This document shows, piece by piece, positions 18,102-27,675 of a DNA stretch of 64,000 nt. Source of the DNA: Bacillus sp. (in: firmicutes) (GTDB lineage Bacteria > Bacillota > Bacilli > Bacillales > JACDOC01); contig JACDOC010000006.1 of the NCBI GenBank assembly GCA_017656295.1, positions 1 to 64,000 of the forward strand. Reading direction: 5' to 3'. Below the pieces are notes generated by a model. That model did not search any database. It was not told the DNA's origin and was given only the letters and a program-made list of their open reading frames with translations. A program made the position numbers and the translations under genes. The stretch's first letter is position 1. Every line of letters starts with the position of its first letter.

Positions 18102-19091
18102 ATGGTGAAAGTTTCGCCAGTAGAACAATTATTTACAGCATTTGATGAAACGGCAACGTTACTTGAAGAAGAACTATCTTGCACTTATTTAGAAGCACTT
18201 GCTGAAGCCGGAGAAGACTTTTTTCATTATACTGTACTTCAAGACGAAGTGAGCGAAGTTACAAAAAAGCGTATTCAAAAAAAAATAGAGGAAGTAAATG
18301 TCGATCGGTTTTCCAGTGAACAAATTCGAAAAGCGTTTCAACTGTGTATTTTAAAGGGAATGAAAAAACATACGCAGCCTCATCATCAAATGACACCTGA
18401 TTCCATTGGCTTAATTGTTAGCTATCTTATAGGGAAGTTTATGAACACTTCTTTATCATTCTCTTTACTAGACCCGGCCATTGGAACAGGAAACTTAGTG
18501 TATACCATTTTGAACGGGATGCCGGAAAAGCAAATTCAAACATATGGGGTCGATGTGGACGATGTACTCCTAAAGTTAGCATATACAAATGCCAATTTAC
18601 AAAAGCATTCCATTCAACTATACAATCAAGATTCGATAGCACCACTTCTTGTTCCAAAAGTAGACGCTGTTGTATGCGATTTACCAGTTGGGTACTATCC
18701 TGATGATATTAGAGCCCAAGAATATCGCTTAAAAGCAAAAGAAGGACATTCATATGCCCATCATTTATTACTAGAACAAAGTATCAATTATACAAAAGAT
18801 GGTGGATACTTGTTTTTTGTGATACCTAATCATTTATTTGAGTCTGATCAATCGAAGCAATTACACGAATACATTAAAGAGGTTGCCAACATTCAAGCAG
18901 TATTACAGTTGCCTTTATCCATGTTCAAAAGCGAAAAATTAGCTAAGAGTATTTTTATTTTGCAAAAGAAAAAAGACGGCGTGAAACCACCGAAGCAAGT
19001 ATTACTTGCTCAATTACCAAAACTGTCCGATGGTCAAGCGATGGAGCGATTTTTATGGAAGGTAGACAATTGGTTTGAAGAAAATAATTAA
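18102..19091 (+). CDS. ytxK: Class I SAM-dependent methyltransferase-like protein YtxK
   Basis: Protein of 329 residues with an N6-adenine DNA methylase-like fold and a helical N-terminal domain. The SAM-binding motif I is LLDPAIGTGNLV (about residues 122-132). The catalytic-loop position, normally N/D-P-P-Y/F, reads DLPVGYYP (residues 193-200), so the first proline is not where an active DNA adenine methylase has it. No restriction gene is nearby. In B. subtilis YtxK also lies between tpx and ackA and has no firm function. The ATG follows AGGAGG by 5 bases. A solo methylase and a non-catalytic relative are both possible. Confidence 0.82.
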   Translation: MVKVSPVEQLFTAFDETATLLEEELSCTYLEALAEAGEDFFHYTVLQDEVSEVTKKRIQKKIEEVNVDRFSSEQIRKAFQLCILKGMKKHTQPHHQMTPDSIGLIVSYLIGKFMNTSLSFSLLDPAIGTGNLVYTILNGMPEKQIQTYGVDVDDVLLKLAYTNANLQKHSIQLYNQDSIAPLLVPKVDAVVCDLPVGYYPDDIRAQEYRLKAKEGHSYAHHLLLEQSINYTKDGGYLFFVIPNHLFESDQSKQLHEYIKEVANIQAVLQLPLSMFKSEKLAKSIFILQKKKDGVKPPKQVLLAQLPKLSDGQAMERFLWKVDNWFEENN

Positions 19092-19169
19092 TCTTTAGGC
19101 TGGAGTTAAATACTTCAGCCTTTTGCTATGAATATTTTTCAAAACAATTCGAAAATAATTACATTAAGA

Positions 19170-19226
19170 TGAAAACGATAACAATCATGAGAGGTTCTTG
19201 CAATCTTTAAGAGTGAGTGATTAAAT
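19170..19226 (+). promoter_or_regulatory. CcpA site (cre) and promoter of ackA
   Basis: TGAAAACGATAACA at 19170-19183 matches the cre consensus TGWAARCGYTWNCW at 13 of 14 positions. A promoter follows: TTGCAA (19198-19203), 17 bases, TTAAAT (19221-19226). The site centre is about 55 bases before the expected start, the arrangement known for CcpA activation of ackA in B. subtilis. Confidence 0.7.
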
Positions 19227-19285
19227 GGAGAAATGGATATGTTTTTTTCGGACACCGAATTTTTCACATAGAAGGAGCGGTATAA

Positions 19286-20476
19286 ATGACTAAAATTATT
19301 GCAATTAACGCGGGAAGTTCATCGCTTAAATTTCAGCTTTTTGACATGCCGAAAGAAACGGTCATTACGAAAGGAATTATTGAGCGAATTGGTTTAAATG
19401 ATTCTATTTTTAACATTACATTAAACGGAGAAAAGAAGAAGGAAGTTTTAGATATTCCAAATCATGAAGTAGCAGTAAAATTGCTTTTAGATAAATTAAC
19501 TTCGTATGGCATTATTAATTCCCTTGACGAAATTGAAGGAATTGGACATCGGGTGGTCCATGGAGGAGAAGAATTTACAGATTCTGCATTAATTACGGAC
19601 GAAGTGTTAGCAAAAATCGAAAAGCTATTTGATTTAGCTCCGCTTCATAACCCAGCGAACGTAACGGGAATTAAAGCGTTCCAAGCAGTGCTACCAAATG
19701 TTCCAGCGGTTGCGGTATTTGATACAGCATTCCATCAAACAATGCCAGAAAGCTCCTACCTTTATAGTTTACCATACGAATATTATGAGAAATTTGGAAT
19801 TCGTAAATATGGGTTCCATGGAACGAGCCATAAGTATGTTTCCCAGCGGGCAGCTGAACTATTAGGTCGTCCAATTGAGCAATTACGTCTCATCTCTTGT
19901 CACTTAGGTAATGGGGCAAGTATTGCCGCAATTGAAGGTGGAAAATCGATTGATACGTCGATGGGCTTCACACCGTTAGCAGGTGTCACCATGGGAACTC
20001 GCTCAGGTAACATTGACCCCGCATTAATCCCATACATTATGGACAAAACCGGTAAATCCGCTGATGAAGTGTTAGAGATTTTAAATAAGAAAAGCGGAAT
20101 GCTTGGAGTGTCTGGTTTCTCTAGTGATTTACGTGACATTGAAGACGAAGCAGCAAAAGGTAACGAACGTGCTGAACTAGCCCTTGAAGTGTTTGCTAAC
20201 CGTATTCATAAATATATTGGTTCATACGCAGCTCGTATGTGTGGTGTAGATGCGATTATCTTTACGGCTGGAATTGGGGAAAATAGTGATGTGATCCGGG
20301 CAAAAGTATTACGCGGACTTGAATTTATGGGAGTATATTGGGATCCATCTTTAAACAAAGTGCGTGGAAAAGAAGCGTTCATTAGCTATCCACATTCTCC
20401 AGTAAAAGTATTAGTGATCCCAACGAACGAAGAAGTGATGATTGCGCGTGACGTTGTGCGTGTGGCAGGATTATAA
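19286..20476 (+). CDS. ackA: Acetate kinase
   Basis: Cytoplasmic enzyme of 396 residues that interconverts acetyl phosphate + ADP and acetate + ATP, the last step of overflow acetate production. ASKHA-fold motifs are clear: [12 protein letters not shown] at the N-terminus, [36 protein letters not shown] and GIGENS. AGAAGGAG precedes the ATG. A cre box about 100 bases upstream suggests activation by CcpA in rich sugar, as in B. subtilis. It is monocistronic with a perfect terminator. Confidence 0.97.
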   Translation: MTKIIAINAGSSSLKFQLFDMPKETVITKGIIERIGLNDSIFNITLNGEKKKEVLDIPNHEVAVKLLLDKLTSYGIINSLDEIEGIGHRVVHGGEEFTDSALITDEVLAKIEKLFDLAPLHNPANVTGIKAFQAVLPNVPAVAVFDTAFHQTMPESSYLYSLPYEYYEKFGIRKYGFHGTSHKYVSQRAAELLGRPIEQLRLISCHLGNGASIAAIEGGKSIDTSMGFTPLAGVTMGTRSGNIDPALIPYIMDKTGKSADEVLEILNKKSGMLGVSGFSSDLRDIEDEAAKGNERAELALEVFANRIHKYIGSYAARMCGVDAIIFTAGIGENSDVIRAKVLRGLEFMGVYWDPSLNKVRGKEAFISYPHSPVKVLVIPTNEEVMIARDVVRVAGL

Positions 20477-20489
20477 ATTTTTTATGGAT

Positions 20490-20521
20490 CAGCTAAGAGA
20501 AATTCTCTTAGCTGTTTTTTT
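20490..20521 (+). terminator. Terminator of ackA
   Basis: CAGCTAAGAGA pairs with TCTCTTAGCTG around a 3-base loop, followed by T7. Confidence 0.92.
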
Positions 20522-20641
20522 GTCTTTGCAAATGGTACTTCCTCTTAGGATAATATCTTAAGTACATTTTAAGCCATCGTTTGAAAAGAGAAAAATATGG
20601 TATACTAAACGTAATATGGATGAATGTGGAGGTTAAAATAA

Positions 20642-21475
20642 ATGGTTTGGTCTGAAAGGGAGCAAGCATATTGGAATGAAATTCTTGACTTTGAAAGGAA
20701 CCTCCTGCAATACGAACCGAACGACTTTGAGCTTACATATGAAAAATGGTTAGAAAAAGGGTTGACGCTTGTCCCAGCGGAAACGCGAGAACTATTTTTT
20801 GAGCAATTTGATCAACTGTTTTTTCATATTCATTCCCTTCTTCAAGGTTCTCAATTTCAAATGGATGCCCGTGATCGAATTTTAACCGCTGCCCGAGCGT
20901 TTGATGATACAGTAGAATCTATTTCTGATTTGAAGCGATTGTCGATCGACCAGCTTCATTATATTGCTCAACAGCAAAGCTCCAGGCATCGAATTTATTC
21001 TCTTCTTCAAGGCGCAGCTGTTGGGATAGGTGGAACTTTAGCTTTAAGCAGTGATTATTTGGCGATGACTATCATCAATTTACGGGCAGTACAATTGATT
21101 TCCATGTCGTACGGTTACGAGGTAAATTCACCGTATGAAATGATGACATCGTTAAAAGTGTATCATACATCGACGTTACCTTTACGTTTACGTGCTGCCG
21201 GATGGATGAAATTGAAAGAGGAGATTGGAGACGAGCACTACTTTTATTTTGGTTCAGAAAAGTTGACGAATGAAACTTGGTTGCAAGGACCGTTGAAACA
21301 AGTATTAAAAACAATGTTGATTCTAACTTTTAAGAGAAAGCAATTTTCAGGAGTTCCTTTCATCAGTATGGCTATTGGAGCTGGGGCCAACTATCAACTG
21401 ACGCGCAATGTCACGAACATGTCCGAAAAATTTTATCAAATGCGCTTGTTAATGGAAAAACAAGCCCAAACCTAA
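20642..21475 (+). CDS. EcsC-family protein
   Basis: Protein of 277 residues resembling EcsC, the third protein of the ecs ABC-transporter locus of B. subtilis. Visible features are an N-terminal amphipathic helical region (YWNEILDFERNLLQYEPNDF), a central glycine/alanine-rich hydrophobic hairpin (LLQGAAVGIGGTLALSSDYLAM) and a second one near residue 240 (GVPFISMAIGAGANYQL). The family function is unknown. No ABC transporter genes are nearby, so this copy does not act in an ecs operon. GTGGAGG precedes the ATG. It is absent from this place in B. subtilis as far as I recall. It has its own terminator. Confidence 0.78.
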   Translation: MVWSEREQAYWNEILDFERNLLQYEPNDFELTYEKWLEKGLTLVPAETRELFFEQFDQLFFHIHSLLQGSQFQMDARDRILTAARAFDDTVESISDLKRLSIDQLHYIAQQQSSRHRIYSLLQGAAVGIGGTLALSSDYLAMTIINLRAVQLISMSYGYEVNSPYEMMTSLKVYHTSTLPLRLRAAGWMKLKEEIGDEHYFYFGSEKLTNETWLQGPLKQVLKTMLILTFKRKQFSGVPFISMAIGAGANYQLTRNVTNMSEKFYQMRLLMEKQAQT

Positions 21476-21477
21476 TG

Positions 21478-21512
21478 AAAAGGCAAAAGGCATCATGCTT
21501 TTTGCCTTTTTT
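21478..21512 (+). terminator. Terminator of the EcsC-family gene
   Basis: AAAAGGCAAAAG pairs with CTTTTTGCCTTTT (one bulged base), followed by a T run. Confidence 0.85.
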
Positions 21513-21514
21513 GA

Positions 21515-21832
21515 TTATGTATCCGCTTTTTTCACTGTGATGTGCCCTTGTACTCGATACCAAATCCATAAATCGTTAATAATGGACGCAAGTTCTGCTA
21601 TCTGTTGATTGATTTGACATGATCGTTCAAATTGTTCTTCTTCCCCTAATTGGTGTTGCAGCATGTCAATTTGTTGCTCTACCTCTCGAATCCGATCAGG
21701 AATTTGCCCACGAATATGCTCCCATTCTAATAAAATCCTCATCTGTTCTTCTTTTAAATACTGCTCCCACTCTTTGGACAAGTGAGGGAGGTAAATACCA
21801 AGGCGTTGATCCCAACAAAAGTAATTTGTCAT
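21515..21832 (-). CDS. Hypothetical small coiled-coil protein
   Basis: I do not recognise this 105-residue protein. It begins MTNYFCWDQRLGIYLPHL, then forms an acidic, glutamine-rich helix with heptad-like spacing (residues 20-80, including EVEQQIDMLQHQLGEEEQF), and ends in a short aromatic segment (DLWIWYRVQGHITVK). It has no signal peptide or membrane segment. The ATG at 21832 is chosen because AAAGGA lies about 9 bases upstream; an in-frame ATG at 21841 overlaps that site. It converges with the EcsC gene and is divergent from argG. Being in the argG control region, it may share the AT-rich spacer. Confidence 0.6.
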   Translation of the reverse strand: MTNYFCWDQRLGIYLPHLSKEWEQYLKEEQMRILLEWEHIRGQIPDRIREVEQQIDMLQHQLGEEEQFERSCQINQQIAELASIINDLWIWYRVQGHITVKKADT

Positions 21833-21902
21833 TTTTATCATCCTTTTTACGTGTGAATTCCTATGTCTATTGTAAGGGACTTTCATTATTTTTACTAACT
21901 GC

Positions 21903-21960
21903 TAATATTTATTCAATTATATAAATAAATATTGAAATAGTACTTAATAAGTGCTATCCT
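21903..21960 (+). promoter_or_regulatory. Promoter of argGH with an upstream ARG-box-like element
   Basis: TTGAAA (21932-21937), 17 bases, TATCCT (21955-21960). Just upstream, TAATATTTATTCAAT (21903-21917) read on the other strand is close to the ArgR/AhrC half of the ARG box (ATTGAATAAAnAT). Confidence 0.5.
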
Positions 21961-21994
21961 TTTACCATAGAAAATAAGAATAAATTATTATTTG

Positions 21995-22012
21995 TTTGTA
22001 TTTTTATTCAAT
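21995..22012 (-). promoter_or_regulatory. ARG box before argG (ArgR/AhrC site)
   Basis: On the minus strand this reads ATTGAATAAAAATACAAA, close to the Bacillus ARG box CATGAATAAAAATKCAAK. It lies downstream of the argG promoter and just before the ribosome site, so bound repressor would block transcription. Confidence 0.65.
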
Positions 22013-22031
22013 TAAGGAGGAGGACAATCCA

Positions 22032-23237
22032 GTGGCGGAAAAGGTAGTATTAGCGTATTCTGGGGGACTTGATACATCTGTTGCAATACAATGGCTAAAA
22101 GATCTAGGGTATGAAGTGATTGCTGTTTGTTTAGATGTTGGAGAAGGAAAAGATTTAGAGTTTATTCAAAAGAAAGCTCTTCAAGTAGGGGCGTTAAAAA
22201 GTTATGTGATCGATGCGAAAGAAGAATTCGCCAACGAGTATGCGTTAGTAGCCCTTCAAGCTCATACGTTATATGAAGGAAAATATCCACTCGTGTCCGC
22301 TTTATCACGTCCGTTGATTGCGAAAAAATTGGTGGAAATAGCAGAACTCGAAGGGGCAACAGCGGTTGGGCACGGTTGTACGGGGAAAGGAAATGACCAA
22401 GTTCGTTTTGAAGTTTCTATTAAAGCTTTAAATCCTTCGTTAAAAGTGGTGGCGCCTGTTCGTGAGTGGAGCTGGTCGCGTGAAGAAGAAATCGAATATG
22501 CAAAACAAAGAGGAATTCCGATTCCAGTCGACATAGATAGCCCATATTCTATCGATCAAAATTTATGGGGAAGAAGTAACGAATGCGGCATATTGGAAGA
22601 TCCGTGGGCTGCACCACCTGAAGAGGCGTACGATTTAACATCTTCAATTGAAGACGCTCCCGATAAGCCTGAATGGATAGAAATTGAATTTGAAAAAGGA
22701 GTACCTTTAGCGATAAATGGACAGACTTATCCTCTTTACGAACTGATTTTAACGCTCAATCAGTTAGCAGGTAAGCACGGAGTTGGGCGTATTGACCATG
22801 TAGAAAATCGATTAGTCGGTATTAAATCACGTGAAGTATATGAATGTCCAGCTGCGATAACTCTTATCAAGGCGCATAAAGAACTAGAAGATTTGACACT
22901 TGTTAAAGAGGTTGCCCATTTTAAACCGTTCATTGAACAAAAATTAGCGGAGCTCATTTATAACGGATTATGGTTTTCCCCATTGAAAAATGCGCTTGTG
23001 TCATTTTTAAAAGAAACGCAACAAGTGGTGACAGGTACGGTACGAGTGAAATTGTTTAAAGGTCATGCAATCGTAGAAGGTCGAAAATCACCGTTTTCGT
23101 TGTATAATGAAAAGCTTGCTACGTATACGGCTGAAGATGAATTTGATCATTCTGCAGCTGTCGGGTTCATTCAATTATGGGGACTTCCAACAACGGTTCA
23201 TCGTATGGTGCATCAATCGGAGAAGGTGACAAAATGA
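22032..23237 (+). CDS. argG: Argininosuccinate synthase
   Basis: Cytoplasmic enzyme of 401 residues that joins citrulline and aspartate using ATP, the seventh step of arginine synthesis. The N-type ATP pyrophosphatase P-loop AYSGGLDTS is at residues 8-16, followed by [15 protein letters not shown] and the [22 protein letters not shown] segment (given in part). The start is GTG at 22032, placed 7 bases after AGGAGGAGGA. The frame opens earlier but those residues are not part of the family. It overlaps argH by four bases. Repression by ArgR is expected from the ARG boxes upstream. Confidence 0.96.
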   Translation: MAEKVVLAYSGGLDTSVAIQWLKDLGYEVIAVCLDVGEGKDLEFIQKKALQVGALKSYVIDAKEEFANEYALVALQAHTLYEGKYPLVSALSRPLIAKKLVEIAELEGATAVGHGCTGKGNDQVRFEVSIKALNPSLKVVAPVREWSWSREEEIEYAKQRGIPIPVDIDSPYSIDQNLWGRSNECGILEDPWAAPPEEAYDLTSSIEDAPDKPEWIEIEFEKGVPLAINGQTYPLYELILTLNQLAGKHGVGRIDHVENRLVGIKSREVYECPAAITLIKAHKELEDLTLVKEVAHFKPFIEQKLAELIYNGLWFSPLKNALVSFLKETQQVVTGTVRVKLFKGHAIVEGRKSPFSLYNEKLATYTAEDEFDHSAAVGFIQLWGLPTTVHRMVHQSEKVTK

Positions 23238-24616
23238 AAAAATTGTGGGGAGGCCGCTTTACGAAAACGGCGGCTGAATGGGTAGATGCTTTTGGTGCTT
23301 CCATTCCTTTTGACCAAGAACTTGTCTTTGAAGATATCGAAGGAAGCAAGGCGCACGCCCGTATGTTAGGAACATGCGGCATTCTAACAGAAGAAGAAAC
23401 GAATAAAATTCTTCAAGGGTTGCAATCAATTCAGAAAAAAGTCGAAAAAGGGGAAGTCGAGTTTTCGATTGCACTGGAAGATATTCATATGAACATCGAA
23501 AAATTGTTAATCGATGAAATCGGACCGATTGGAGGAAAATTGCATACAGCACGAAGTCGGAACGATCAAGTGGCTACCGATATGCACCTTTATTTGAAAA
23601 AGAAAGTGAAAATGATTATCGAGGCCATTGAAGAAATGCAACAAGCACTCCTTCATCAAGCGGAACAACATGTAGAGACAATTATGCCTGGATATACCCA
23701 TTTACAACGTGCACAACCGATCTCATTTGCTCATCATTTAATGGCGTATTTTTGGATGCTTGAACGTGATAAAGGACGGTTGAAGGATTCGTTAAAACGA
23801 ATCGACTACTCTCCTTTAGGTGCAGGAGCGTTAGCCGGAACTACTTTTCCGATCGATCGTTCGTTCACAGCGGCCGAACTGGGGTTTACTAACATCTACG
23901 AAAACAGTATGGATGCTGTAAGCGATCGTGATTTTATCGTCGAATTTTTAAGCCATGCATCGTTGTTGATGATGCACTTATCACGCTTAGCGGAGGAATT
24001 CATTTTATGGTCGAGCCAGGAGTACCATTTTATCGAACTAGATGATACGTTTGCTACGGGCAGTAGCATCATGCCGCAAAAGAAAAACCCGGATATGGCT
24101 GAGCTCATTCGTGGAAAAACAGGACGAGTGTACGGTCATCTTTTCAGTTTGCTAACTGTTTTAAAAGGATTACCACTTGCGTATAACAAAGACATGCAAG
24201 AAGACAAAGAGGGGATGTTTGATACGGTTGCTACCGTTACTGGTTGTTTAAAGATTTTTACGGGTATGATTGAGACAATGAAGGTAAATCACATGAATAT
24301 GGAACAAGCAACAAAACAAGATTTTTCAAATGCAACTGAGCTAGCCGATTATTTAGCGAGTAAAGGCATTCCGTTTCGAAAAGCTCATGAATTGGTTGGA
24401 AAGTTAGTATTATTATGCCTGCAAAAAGGATGTTATTTAACGGATTTAACGTTAGCTGAGTTTCAGAAAGCATCTCCATTAATTGATGAAGATATTTACA
24501 ATATCTTATCTCCTTACGAAGCAGTAAAAAGACGTAATTCCGATGGTGGAACAGGCTTTCAACAAGTAAGGAAACAAATTGAAAAAGCAAAAAAATTGCT
24601 TCATCCAAACTTATAG
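23234..24616 (+). CDS. argH: Argininosuccinate lyase
   Basis: Cytoplasmic tetrameric enzyme of 460 residues that splits argininosuccinate into arginine and fumarate. The fumarase/aspartase signature [12 protein letters not shown] is intact, as are KLWGGRFTK at the N-terminus, [11 protein letters not shown] and the catalytic [10 protein letters not shown]. Translation is coupled to argG through an ATGA overlap, with GGAGAAGGTG as ribosome site inside argG. The two genes form an arginine operon away from the other arg genes, as in B. subtilis. No clear terminator follows. Confidence 0.96.
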   Translation: MKKLWGGRFTKTAAEWVDAFGASIPFDQELVFEDIEGSKAHARMLGTCGILTEEETNKILQGLQSIQKKVEKGEVEFSIALEDIHMNIEKLLIDEIGPIGGKLHTARSRNDQVATDMHLYLKKKVKMIIEAIEEMQQALLHQAEQHVETIMPGYTHLQRAQPISFAHHLMAYFWMLERDKGRLKDSLKRIDYSPLGAGALAGTTFPIDRSFTAAELGFTNIYENSMDAVSDRDFIVEFLSHASLLMMHLSRLAEEFILWSSQEYHFIELDDTFATGSSIMPQKKNPDMAELIRGKTGRVYGHLFSLLTVLKGLPLAYNKDMQEDKEGMFDTVATVTGCLKIFTGMIETMKVNHMNMEQATKQDFSNATELADYLASKGIPFRKAHELVGKLVLLCLQKGCYLTDLTLAEFQKASPLIDEDIYNILSPYEAVKRRNSDGGTGFQQVRKQIEKAKKLLHPNL

Positions 24617-24658
24617 TTCTGCTCCCTCTTTATTTCGAAGAAGAGAATTACTTAATTG

Positions 24659-24835
24659 ATGGAAGGCCTAAGGACGACTAACACAACATACGGGGCATGG
24701 CGAGTGAAATATTCGGAAACGCTACCTAATTGGAAGTCCATTTTTGGAGAAGGAGAACCAGCTGGCAATCATGATGTGCTGATACAGGTTAACACTCCTT
24801 TCCTGTTTATAATTGACATTTTTAAAAATGGATAA
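24659..24835 (+). other. Unrecognised 58-codon open frame after argH
   Basis: The 274-base gap after argH holds a frame that would encode TTYGAWRVKYSETLPNWKSI- and GEGEPAGNHDVLIQV-containing peptide. The amino-acid make-up looks protein-like, yet the ATG has no usable ribosome site. It is either a small unknown gene, a gene remnant or chance. I do not recognise the peptide. Confidence 0.25.
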
Positions 24836-24838
24836 TGC

Positions 24839-24885
24839 ACCCCTTTTCTCAAATACTAATGCTGTATTAAAAAGAGGAAAGGGGT
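24839..24885 (+). promoter_or_regulatory. Inverted repeat covering the ribosome site of the next small gene
   Basis: ACCCCTTTTCTC (24839-24850) pairs with GAGGAAAGGGGT (24874-24885) with two G-T or weak positions. The right arm is the Shine-Dalgarno sequence of the gene at 24891, so the hairpin would hide it. Confidence 0.5.
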
Positions 24886-24890
24886 ATTTT

Positions 24891-25043
24891 ATGAAAAAAC
24901 GTGAGCCAAAAGAATCACTCACATACGACGAAAATGGGACTGAACAAGTGAGTCAACAAATTATGAATGCCTATTTTTCAGGCAGTATGGACGAACAAGA
25001 GGAATTTTTTCCTTCAAATAACGAGGATCCAAATGAACGATAA
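24891..25043 (+). CDS. Small acidic hypothetical protein (possible DUF4025/YozQ type)
   Basis: Protein of 50 residues, hydrophilic and acidic, with a central THEQVSDTYMEGT-like segment (here TEQVSQQIMNAYFSGSMDEQ). That pattern loosely recalls the small YozQ/DUF4025 proteins of spore formers; the match is from memory and weak. The ATG follows AGGAAAGGGG by 6 bases, and that site lies in a hairpin. A short stem-loop ends the gene. It has no membrane segment and is probably cytoplasmic or spore-associated. Confidence 0.6.
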   Translation: MKKREPKESLTYDENGTEQVSQQIMNAYFSGSMDEQEEFFPSNNEDPNER

Positions 25044-25063
25044 GGCACTTTCATAGTGCCTTT
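25042..25063 (+). terminator. Weak terminator after the small gene
   Basis: AAGGCACT pairs with AGTGCCTT across a 5-base loop; only a short T stretch follows. Confidence 0.55.
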
Positions 25064-25202
25064 ACATATTCTTGCTCCTGTTTGTTGAATTAGGTAATAC
25101 CATTAAATTTGTTTAGCATTTTTTTTGTGAAAATGTTATATTAATTATGATTTGTCCCTATTGTACTAATTTTTTTATGAATTTTAACAGGAGGTTGGCA
25201 TT

Positions 25203-26324
25203 ATGCGAATCGGGGTACCTAAGGAAATAAAAAACAACGAAAACCGTGTTGCCATGACACCTGCAGGGGTCGTCAACCTTGTCAATAATGGACATGAAGT
25301 GTATATCGAAACAGGTGCTGGACTTGGCTCTGGTTTTACAGATGACGATTATAAACAAGCTGGGGCTGTCATTGTTAACACAGCAGAAGAAGCTTGGTCG
25401 ATGGAGATGGTAATGAAAGTAAAAGAGCCATTACCAAGCGAATATCAATACTTCCGTGAAGGATTAATTTTATTTACCTATTTGCATCTTGCGCCAGAAC
25501 CAGAATTAACGAAAGCGTTAATCGATAACAAAGTTGTTGGAATCGCTTACGAAACCGTACAATTACCGAACGGTTCGTTACCACTATTAACACCGATGAG
25601 TGAAGTGGCAGGTCGAATGGCTACGCAAATTGGTGCGCAATTCCTAGAAAAAATTTACGGAGGAAAAGGAATCCTTCTATCTGGAGTTCCTGGTGTTCAA
25701 CGTGGAAAAGTTACCATCATCGGCGGTGGTGTAGCTGGTACGAACGCTGCAAAAATGGCAGTCGGACTAGGTGCCCAAGTGACGATCATCGACTTAAATC
25801 CAGATCGTTTACGTCAATTAGACGATATTTTTGGAAGCGATGTCACAACATTAATGTCAAACCCTTACAACATTGCCCAAGCGGTAAAAGATTCTGACCT
25901 AGTTATTGGGGCTGTGTTAATTCCAGGGGCAAAAGCTCCTAAGCTTGTGACAGAAGAGATGATTAAATCAATGAAACCTGGTTCTGTTGTAGTTGATATT
26001 GCGATTGACCAAGGTGGTATCTTTGAAACGACGGACCGCATTACGACTCATGATAACCCAACCTATGAAAAACATGGCATTGTACACTATGCCGTGGCGA
26101 ACATGCCAGGTGCCGTTCCACGTACTTCAACAATTGCTTTAACAAATGTGACTGTACCGTATGCGTTACAAATTGCGAATAAGGGTTACAAACAAGCGTG
26201 TTTAGACAATGAAGCGTTATTAAAAGGAATTAATACATTAAATGGATATGTCACATACGCAGCAGTAGCGGAAGCTCATGGACTAGAATACGCTGATGCA
26301 CGTAAGTTATTGGAGCAAATGTAA
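25203..26324 (+). CDS. ald: Alanine dehydrogenase
   Basis: Hexameric cytoplasmic enzyme of 373 residues that oxidatively deaminates L-alanine to pyruvate with NAD; used for growth on alanine and for sporulation in Bacillus. The N-terminal [19 protein letters not shown] carries the substrate-binding Arg and Lys. The Rossmann motif is [12 protein letters not shown] (residues about 171-182), and the catalytic LHLAPEPEL segment is present. AGGAGGTTGGCATT precedes the ATG. It is monocistronic with a terminator. The convergent neighbour is an M24 peptidase. Confidence 0.96.
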   Translation: MRIGVPKEIKNNENRVAMTPAGVVNLVNNGHEVYIETGAGLGSGFTDDDYKQAGAVIVNTAEEAWSMEMVMKVKEPLPSEYQYFREGLILFTYLHLAPEPELTKALIDNKVVGIAYETVQLPNGSLPLLTPMSEVAGRMATQIGAQFLEKIYGGKGILLSGVPGVQRGKVTIIGGGVAGTNAAKMAVGLGAQVTIIDLNPDRLRQLDDIFGSDVTTLMSNPYNIAQAVKDSDLVIGAVLIPGAKAPKLVTEEMIKSMKPGSVVVDIAIDQGGIFETTDRITTHDNPTYEKHGIVHYAVANMPGAVPRTSTIALTNVTVPYALQIANKGYKQACLDNEALLKGINTLNGYVTYAAVAEAHGLEYADARKLLEQM

Positions 26325-26336
26325 TATATAATAATT

Positions 26337-26366
26337 AGGGACTGGCCAAACGTCAGTCCCTTTACT
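26337..26366. terminator. Terminator of ald
   Basis: AGGGACTG pairs with CAGTCCCT, followed by TTTA. It may also serve the convergent peptidase gene. Confidence 0.7.
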
Positions 26367-26389
26367 TTGATGAAAACATGTAATCCATT

Positions 26390-27487
26390 TTATTCAATGA
26401 TTTTTAGTTCTTTCGGATATTTTGTTAACACTTCTACACCATCTTCTGTCACATAAACATCGTCTTCAATGCGTACACCCGCTACATTTGGAACATAAAT
26501 TCCTGGTTCAATAGTAAAAACCATCCCTTTTTGAATCGTTAATTCATTGGTAGATGTAATTGACGGATATTCGTGAACACTAATTCCAAGCCCATGGCCT
26601 AATCGGTGAGGGAAAAAGTCTCCATAACCGGCCTCGTGAATGATTTGACGAGCAATTTGGTCTAGGTGTGATGCAGTTACCCCCGGCTTTGTGGCAACGA
26701 CAGCTGTTTCTTCCGCTTTTCTTACCGTTTCGTAAATCGCTTTTTGTTCTTCGGAAATATCTCCAAACGCTACTGTCCGCGTAATGTCCGAGCAATATCC
26801 ATCGTAAACGACACCTAAGTCAAAAAGGACGAGATCGCCTTTTTTAATTTTCGTTAAACCTGGCGTACCGTGCGGAGAAGCGGCATTAGCCCCAGTAAGA
26901 ACCATAGTAGAAAATGACATTTCAGTAACGCCTTTTTTCTTCAATTCATATTCAATCGTCGCAATAATCTCTAACTCTGTTGCTCCTTCATAAATGGCAT
27001 TTACACCCGTTTCGATGGCAAAATCCGCGAGTGCTGCCGCTTTACGAATTGCCGCCAATTCTTGGTCATCTTTAATCATGCGTAGCTCTCGTAATTTTTC
27101 TTCAGCGGAAACAAATTGGACGTTTGGGAAGCGTTTCATGATTTCTTCATAGCGCTCGACATTTAAATGTACTTTTTCAATTCCCCACGTCGGTTGTTTT
27201 GGTAAGCGCTGATGAATTTTTTGTTGAATGATGTCCCAAGGGTTTTCGGTGTCTTGATACCCGATGATTTCATATTCCCACCCGGCATTTTTGACATCAT
27301 TTTGTTCCATAGCAGGGCAGATTAAAATTGGTTCACTTTGTTGGAAGACTAGAAGGCCGAGTAAACGTTCATGAGGCTCGCTTCGGAATCCACTAAAATA
27401 AAAAACATTTTCTTTCGATGAGACGAAGCAAACGTCCATCTCTTTTTCTTGCATCCAGTTTATCAGTTGTTGTAAACGTTGTTTCAT
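26390..27487 (-). CDS. M24B metallopeptidase (Xaa-Pro aminopeptidase/dipeptidase-like)
   Basis: Cytoplasmic enzyme of 365 residues that probably cleaves X-Pro bonds in small peptides. Domain order is a creatinase N-terminal domain (residues about 4-130), then a pita-bread catalytic domain. The five metal ligands are visible: the two Asp of FDLGVVYDGYCSDITRT, the His of HRLGHGLGISVHEYP, and the Glu residues of FTIEPGIYVP and VRIEDDVYV. AAAGGGGA lies about 10 bases before the ATG. It resembles YkvY/PapA-type proteins, and a precise choice between dipeptidase and aminopeptidase cannot be made here. It converges on ald. Confidence 0.88.
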   Translation of the reverse strand: MKQRLQQLINWMQEKEMDVCFVSSKENVFYFSGFRSEPHERLLGLLVFQQSEPILICPAMEQNDVKNAGWEYEIIGYQDTENPWDIIQQKIHQRLPKQPTWGIEKVHLNVERYEEIMKRFPNVQFVSAEEKLRELRMIKDDQELAAIRKAAALADFAIETGVNAIYEGATELEIIATIEYELKKKGVTEMSFSTMVLTGANAASPHGTPGLTKIKKGDLVLFDLGVVYDGYCSDITRTVAFGDISEEQKAIYETVRKAEETAVVATKPGVTASHLDQIARQIIHEAGYGDFFPHRLGHGLGISVHEYPSITSTNELTIQKGMVFTIEPGIYVPNVAGVRIEDDVYVTEDGVEVLTKYPKELKIIE

Positions 27488-27675
27488 TCATCCAGTCCCC
27501 TTTTTTTTATTATGTATACCTTGAGATTATCAGTAACCATCCCATTTGTAAACTTTTACTCACTGTTCATCTTGGTAAACATAGCGAATGATATATTTAA
27601 AATATTAATTTAGAAGGAAAATGTCATTCTAAAGAGAATAGTATCGATGGAGGACAAATTAGAAAGGGGATTTGT

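Noticed and set aside
18102-19091. ytxK as part of a restriction-modification or phage defence system
   Set aside because: Neighbours are tpx and ackA in the conserved order, and no restriction, helicase or specificity gene is near.
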